Positions 6,936 to 10,360 of a DNA stretch of 10,360 bases are shown here, one piece after another. The stretch is from Alphaproteobacteria bacterium (lineage in GTDB: Bacteria > Pseudomonadota > Alphaproteobacteria > UBA6615). The stretch covers positions 1-10,360 of the forward strand of contig JAQWSA010000083.1 in the NCBI GenBank assembly GCA_029243445.1. Direction: 5' to 3'. The notes beneath the pieces are model-generated. The model worked only from the letters and a program-made list of their open reading frames with translations, searched no databases and was not told where the DNA came from. The first letter of the stretch is position 1. Every line of letters starts with the position of its first letter. The translations under genes and the position numbers were made by a program.

Positions 6936-8390
6936 TTATTTAACGTTTCGTACTACCTCAATGTCTAATTCGCGCAGTTTTTTTCGCAATGTATTCCGGT
7001 TAACTCCTAATAATTCAGCAGCCTTTATTTGGTTACCATTTGTAGCTTCCAAAGTTAGCTTCAACAGAGGCTTTTCAAATTTACGTAACATATCTCCATA
7101 TAACCCTGATTCTGGATAGATGCCTCTACTATCAGAAAAATACTTACGCAAATATATATCGAATGCTTCTTCCAAAGAATAATTATCTTTTCCTTCTACG
7201 TTTTCATCTATTATAGACGGATCTGATAGCTCCGTTTCGACTGTCATAAGATCTATATTTGGTTGAGTATAAAGAACATCTAAACGCTGAATTAAGTTTT
7301 CCAACTCTCTGACATTACCTGGCCATCTATAGCTCTTTAACCTTTCAATTGCTTGCGGTTCAATTGTCTTAGTTAATAATTTGTCTGATTGCATGCCTCG
7401 AAGAAAATGAGAAACCAATTCAGGTATATCTTCTGTACGTTCACGCAATGGCGGTATTCTTAATGGGACTACATTTAGGCGATAGTATAAGTCTTCGCGA
7501 AATAAACCTTGTCTAACGGCATTTCTTAAATCTCTATGAGTGGCAGCTATAATTCTCGCATTTGCTGTAATAGGGGATCGCCCCCCAACACTAGTATATT
7601 CACCTTCTTGTAAAACCCTTAATAACCTTGTTTGTGCCTCAATAGGCATGTCACCTATTTCATCTAGAAAAAGTGTACCACCATCAGCTTGTTCAAAACG
7701 GCCTGCATATCTACTTATTGCACCTGTAAAAGCTCCTTTTTCATGGCCAAATAATTCACTTTCTATTAATTCTCTGGGTATTGCAGCCATATTAATAGCA
7801 ACAAATTTTCCATAACTACGCTTTCCATAGTCATGCAAAGCTTTAGCCACTAACTCCTTACCCGTACCTGATTCACCGGTTATTAGTACCGATAAATCAG
7901 TTCCCATAAGTCTCGCCAAAACTCGGTAAATTCCTTGCATAGCAGGAGATCTACCAATTAAAGGCAATTTCTCCTCTTCATTTTCTAAATTAAGTACTTC
8001 AGACGAAGAATCAATTATATCTTTTGGTTCCGTTAATGCTCGTTGAACAACTTCAACTAACTCTTTTAAATCAAATGGTTTAGGAAGATATTCAAACGCT
8101 CCACGTTCAGTGGCTCTTACAGCAGTAATCAAAGTATTTTGGGCGCTCATTACTATAATTCGGAGCTCTGGTCTTAGTTTCCTGATACGTGGAATCATAT
8201 CAAGTCCATTTTCATCTGGCATTACAACATCAGTTATAACTAAATCACCATCTCCGTTTGCAATCCAACGCCACAAATTGGCAGCAGTACCCGTTGTTCT
8301 AACTTCGTGACCTAATCTACCTAAAGCATGGCTGAGGACAGTACGAATGCCTTGGTCATCGTCTGCTATTAAAATGGTAGCTACACTCAT
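6936..8390 (-). CDS. ntrC: Nitrogen regulation response regulator NtrC (sigma-54 activator)
   Basis: NtrC is the master transcriptional activator of nitrogen-assimilation genes; phosphorylated by NtrB, it oligomerises and uses ATP to open sigma-54 RNA polymerase promoters. The 484 residues show a receiver (about 4-118) with D10-D12, phosphoacceptor D54, S82 and K104. The AAA+ domain (about 144-375) has Walker A GESGTGKE at 172-179, an intact GAFTGA loop at 219-224, Walker B LFLDE ending at E244 and FRED at 297-300. A linker of roughly 80 residues leads to the Fis-type helix-turn-helix at about 454-475 ([19 protein letters not shown]), as in alphaproteobacterial NtrC. It follows ntrB by 10 bases; its AGGA ribosome binding site overlaps the ntrB stop codon, so translation is probably coupled. 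Everything needed for sigma-54 activation is visible, unlike its paralogue NtrX further along. Confidence 0.97.
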   Translation of the reverse strand: MSVATILIADDDQGIRTVLSHALGRLGHEVRTTGTAANLWRWIANGDGDLVITDVVMPDENGLDMIPRIRKLRPELRIIVMSAQNTLITAVRATERGAFEYLPKPFDLKELVEVVQRALTEPKDIIDSSSEVLNLENEEEKLPLIGRSPAMQGIYRVLARLMGTDLSVLITGESGTGKELVAKALHDYGKRSYGKFVAINMAAIPRELIESELFGHEKGAFTGAISRYAGRFEQADGGTLFLDEIGDMPIEAQTRLLRVLQEGEYTSVGGRSPITANARIIAATHRDLRNAVRQGLFREDLYYRLNVVPLRIPPLRERTEDIPELVSHFLRGMQSDKLLTKTIEPQAIERLKSYRWPGNVRELENLIQRLDVLYTQPNIDLMTVETELSDPSIIDENVEGKDNYSLEEAFDIYLRKYFSDSRGIYPESGLYGDMLRKFEKPLLKLTLEATNGNQIKAAELLGVNRNTLRKKLRELDIEVVRNVK

Positions 8391-8398
8391 GAAACAGA

Positions 8399-8402
8399 TC
8401 CT
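8399..8402 (-). promoter_or_regulatory. Ribosome binding site of ntrC overlapping the ntrB stop
   Basis: AGGA on the minus strand, 8 bases before the ntrC ATG. Three of its bases are shared with or adjoin the ntrB stop TAG (8401-8403), so a ribosome ending ntrB would sit on the ntrC initiation site. This supports coupled synthesis of kinase and regulator. Confidence 0.65.
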
Positions 8403-9480
8403 ATTTATTTGGAAGCTTGGGTAGAAGAACTAAAAATTCAGTTCGTCTAAACTCAGATTTTAGGTCTATCATTCCACCGTGGTCATCAATTATCTTAGCT
8501 ACTAAAGCTAAACCTAAGCCCGTACCGTTTTTTTTGGTTGTTACAAAAGGATCGAATAAAGAAGGCTTTAAATCTTCTGTTATACCTTCTCCATTATCAC
8601 GAACGGAAACCTCTAAAGGTAGATCCACATAACCTTTTCCAGAAGATAAAGCTAATCGAGTGCCATGACGAAATCTAGTTGAAATTTGAATTTCTCCTCC
8701 TATCATCGGAGCAGCTTCAGCAGCATTTTTTATTAAGTTTAAAAATACCTGTATGAGCTGATATCTATTGCCATAGACTGCAGGTAATGATGGATCATAG
8801 ACTTCCGTTAAATGTAGGTGCTTAGCAAATCCATTTTTTGCCAAACTTAAAACGTGATCAAGTATTTCATGAATATTTACTGCAGATCTTTCAACAGGTA
8901 GATCGTTAGTAAAAGGATCCATTCGGTTTACTAAGTTAAATATTCGATCCGTTTCTTCACAAATTAGTCTTGTAAGTTGAATATTTTCCCCTTCAACAAC
9001 TTCTTCTAGTAGTTGCGCCGCACCCCGAATCCCTGAAAGAGGGTTTTTAACCTCATGAGCTAGCATACCTGCCATAGCAGTAACCGATCTAACTGCTCCT
9101 CTTTGTGTCATTTGACGATCTATCTGATGAACAATTGATCGCTCTTGTATTGTTAAAATAACAACACTAGAGTTTTTCAATAATATATTAGCTTTAATAT
9201 TAACCTCGTGAGAACCTATTCTTGGGCTTTCTAAATAAATATTAGACTCTGAGACGGAGGCACCTGACTTTCGACATTGTTCAATTATAGATATTAGTGG
9301 CGCGTCTGAAGGTATAAGATGTTTTAAAAGCTCTCCATAAAGTATTAGTGCTCCAGCTCCAAAAAGTTGTTCCGCTGCATGGTTTACAAATAATATTTCA
9401 TTGTCTTCGCTAAGCGCAATCACTGAGTCACTCATTGAATTGAGTAAAGAACTTGGATCTATATAATTTTTATTTTTCAC
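8401..9480 (-). CDS. ntrB: Nitrogen regulation sensor histidine kinase NtrB
   Basis: NtrB is the soluble cytoplasmic histidine kinase/phosphatase that controls NtrC, with the balance normally set by PII proteins. It has 359 residues, a normal length. An N-terminal PAS domain (about 9-115) has the typical opening ([19 protein letters not shown] at 15-33). The dimerisation/phosphoacceptor helix carries [19 protein letters not shown] with H142. The ATPase domain has the N-box NLIKNAAEA (N252), G1 DNGEGI at 295-300 and G2 GTGLGL at 319-324. No membrane segments are present. The start is GTG; an in-frame TGA lies immediately upstream (TGA-GTG), so no earlier start is possible, and the next Met (16) would cut into the PAS domain. 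The ribosome binding site is weak. It follows dusB by 24 bases, the conserved nifR3-ntrBC operon layout in alphaproteobacteria. Confidence 0.96.
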   Translation of the reverse strand: MKNKNYIDPSSLLNSMSDSVIALSEDNEILFVNHAAEQLFGAGALILYGELLKHLIPSDAPLISIIEQCRKSGASVSESNIYLESPRIGSHEVNIKANILLKNSSVVILTIQERSIVHQIDRQMTQRGAVRSVTAMAGMLAHEVKNPLSGIRGAAQLLEEVVEGENIQLTRLICEETDRIFNLVNRMDPFTNDLPVERSAVNIHEILDHVLSLAKNGFAKHLHLTEVYDPSLPAVYGNRYQLIQVFLNLIKNAAEAAPMIGGEIQISTRFRHGTRLALSSGKGYVDLPLEVSVRDNGEGITEDLKPSLFDPFVTTKKNGTGLGLALVAKIIDDHGGMIDLKSEFRRTEFLVLLPKLPNK

Positions 9481-9504
9481 TCAATAAACCATACATTTTA
9501 TTAG

Positions 9505-10360
9505 TTAAGCTGCTATTTCATCACTAAAATAATGATCAATTGCAGCTTCCACTTTTACAGGGTCCATAGTATTGTTAATTAAATTACGGAATGCATTTGA
9601 TTGAGGTAAACCTTTTGCATACCAGCCCATGTGTTTACGCGCATTACGCACACCAGATTCTACACCATAGAAGCTAAGCATATCCAAAAAATGAGTTTTA
9701 GCTATATGCTGGCGTTCATTTTGATTGGGTCCAGTTCCAATAATTCCTGTTTCAAGATATTCAGCAACCAATCCTGGCAGCCACGGCTGGCCCTGAGCAG
9801 CTCTACCTATCATAATTCCATCAGCACCTGATAGCATTAGGCAATTAACAGCATCAGAAAAAGTTTTTATATCGCCATTTGCAATAACAGGAATATTCAC
9901 AGCTTGTTTCACTTCTTGGATAAATTGCCAGTCAGAACTGCCATTAAATAATTGACATCTTGTTCGTCCATGAACAGTAACCATCTGTATTCCGCAGTCT
10001 TCGGCAATATTTGCCAATATCGGAGCATTTCTATTATCAGCATCCCAACCAGTCCTCATTTTTACCGTTACAGGGATATGTACTGAATTAACTACCTTCG
10101 TCATTATTTCAGTAGCTAAAGGAACATTTTGCATCAACGCAGATCCTGATGCTTTACGAACAATTTTTTTTGCAGGGCAACCAAAGTTAATATCAATAAT
10201 ATTAGCCCCTCGATCAACTAATATACGGGCTGCCTCCGACATAATTTCAGGGTCTACACCAGCTAATTGTACGGCTATAGCTCCGGACTCTTCATTAATT
10301 CGTGACTTACGTTCGGCATGACGTGTCTTACGTATCATTTCTTTACTGGCAATCATTTCA
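9505..10360 (-). CDS. dusB: tRNA-dihydrouridine synthase DusB (NifR3), 5' end cut by the window edge
   Basis: DusB is a flavoenzyme that reduces a uridine in the D-loop of tRNAs to dihydrouridine using NADPH and FMN; in alphaproteobacteria it was named nifR3 for its place before ntrBC. The visible part is about 284 residues. The ATG at 10356 is not the start: the codon before it is GAA, giving SEMIA-like family context (EMIASKEMI), and the frame is open to the window edge. Roughly the first 40 residues of a family member of about 320-340 are missing. Counting from that internal Met, I see the catalytic-cysteine motif NFGCPAKK (C60), then VKMRTG (98-103), TVHGRTR (127-133), the phosphate-binding part with ANGDI (159-163) and IGRAAQGQPW (183-192), and RKHMGWYAKG (240-249) in the C-terminal tRNA-binding helical domain. 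It is probably the first or an early gene of the operon with ntrB, 24 bases away. Confidence 0.96.
   Translation of the reverse strand, partial: EMIASKEMIRKTRHAERKSRINEESGAIAVQLAGVDPEIMSEAARILVDRGANIIDINFGCPAKKIVRKASGSALMQNVPLATEIMTKVVNSVHIPVTVKMRTGWDADNRNAPILANIAEDCGIQMVTVHGRTRCQLFNGSSDWQFIQEVKQAVNIPVIANGDIKTFSDAVNCLMLSGADGIMIGRAAQGQPWLPGLVAEYLETGIIGTGPNQNERQHIAKTHFLDMLSFYGVESGVRNARKHMGWYAKGLPQSNAFRNLINNTMDPVKVEAAIDHYFSDEIAA

Overview
This window is a compact, AT-rich (about two-thirds A+T by eye) chromosomal segment in which every gene lies on the minus strand. In transcription order (high to low coordinates) it reads dusB – ntrB – ntrC – ntrY – ntrX – trkA – hfq – hflX. This is the classic alphaproteobacterial nitrogen-regulation cluster (the nifR3-ntrBC-ntrYX-trkA-hfq-hflX arrangement known from rhizobia, Azospirillum, Caulobacter and relatives). 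The low GC and tight packing suggest a low-GC, possibly streamlined and possibly marine alphaproteobacterium. Having both the NtrB/NtrC and NtrY/NtrX pairs argues against lineages that, as I recall, keep only NtrY/NtrX, such as Rickettsia and SAR11. I cannot name a genus from sequence alone.

Region by region: 9505-10360 is the 3' part of dusB (tRNA dihydrouridine synthase), cut by the window edge. 8401-9480 is ntrB (soluble PAS histidine kinase) and 6936-8390 is ntrC (complete sigma-54 activator), joined by a 10-base gap. A 137-base gap with a short hairpin follows. 4489-6798 is ntrY (membrane histidine kinase) and 3030-4475 is ntrX (response regulator), joined by a 13-base gap. 1600-2976 is trkA (peripheral NAD-binding subunit of a Trk-type potassium transporter). 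A 306-base, very AT-rich gap is the largest non-coding stretch. 1039-1293 is hfq (RNA chaperone) and 1-997 is the 5' part of hflX (ribosome-associated GTPase), cut by the window edge.

Functionally, NtrB/NtrC should sense cellular nitrogen status, normally through PII proteins, and drive sigma-54 promoters. NtrY/NtrX is the paralogous membrane-linked pair. NtrC keeps the sigma-54-contacting GAFTGA loop, whereas NtrX has lost it although its ATPase motifs remain, so the two regulators probably act on transcription in different ways. TrkA, Hfq and HflX are housekeeping neighbours (K+ uptake, post-transcriptional regulation, ribosome rescue or recycling).

I see no mobile element, CRISPR array, tRNA or rRNA gene, toxin-antitoxin pair or broken gene. 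I do not see evidence for a previously undescribed system. The points most worth a second look are the GAFTGA-less NtrX, the trkA-hfq gap and the hairpin between ntrC and ntrY.
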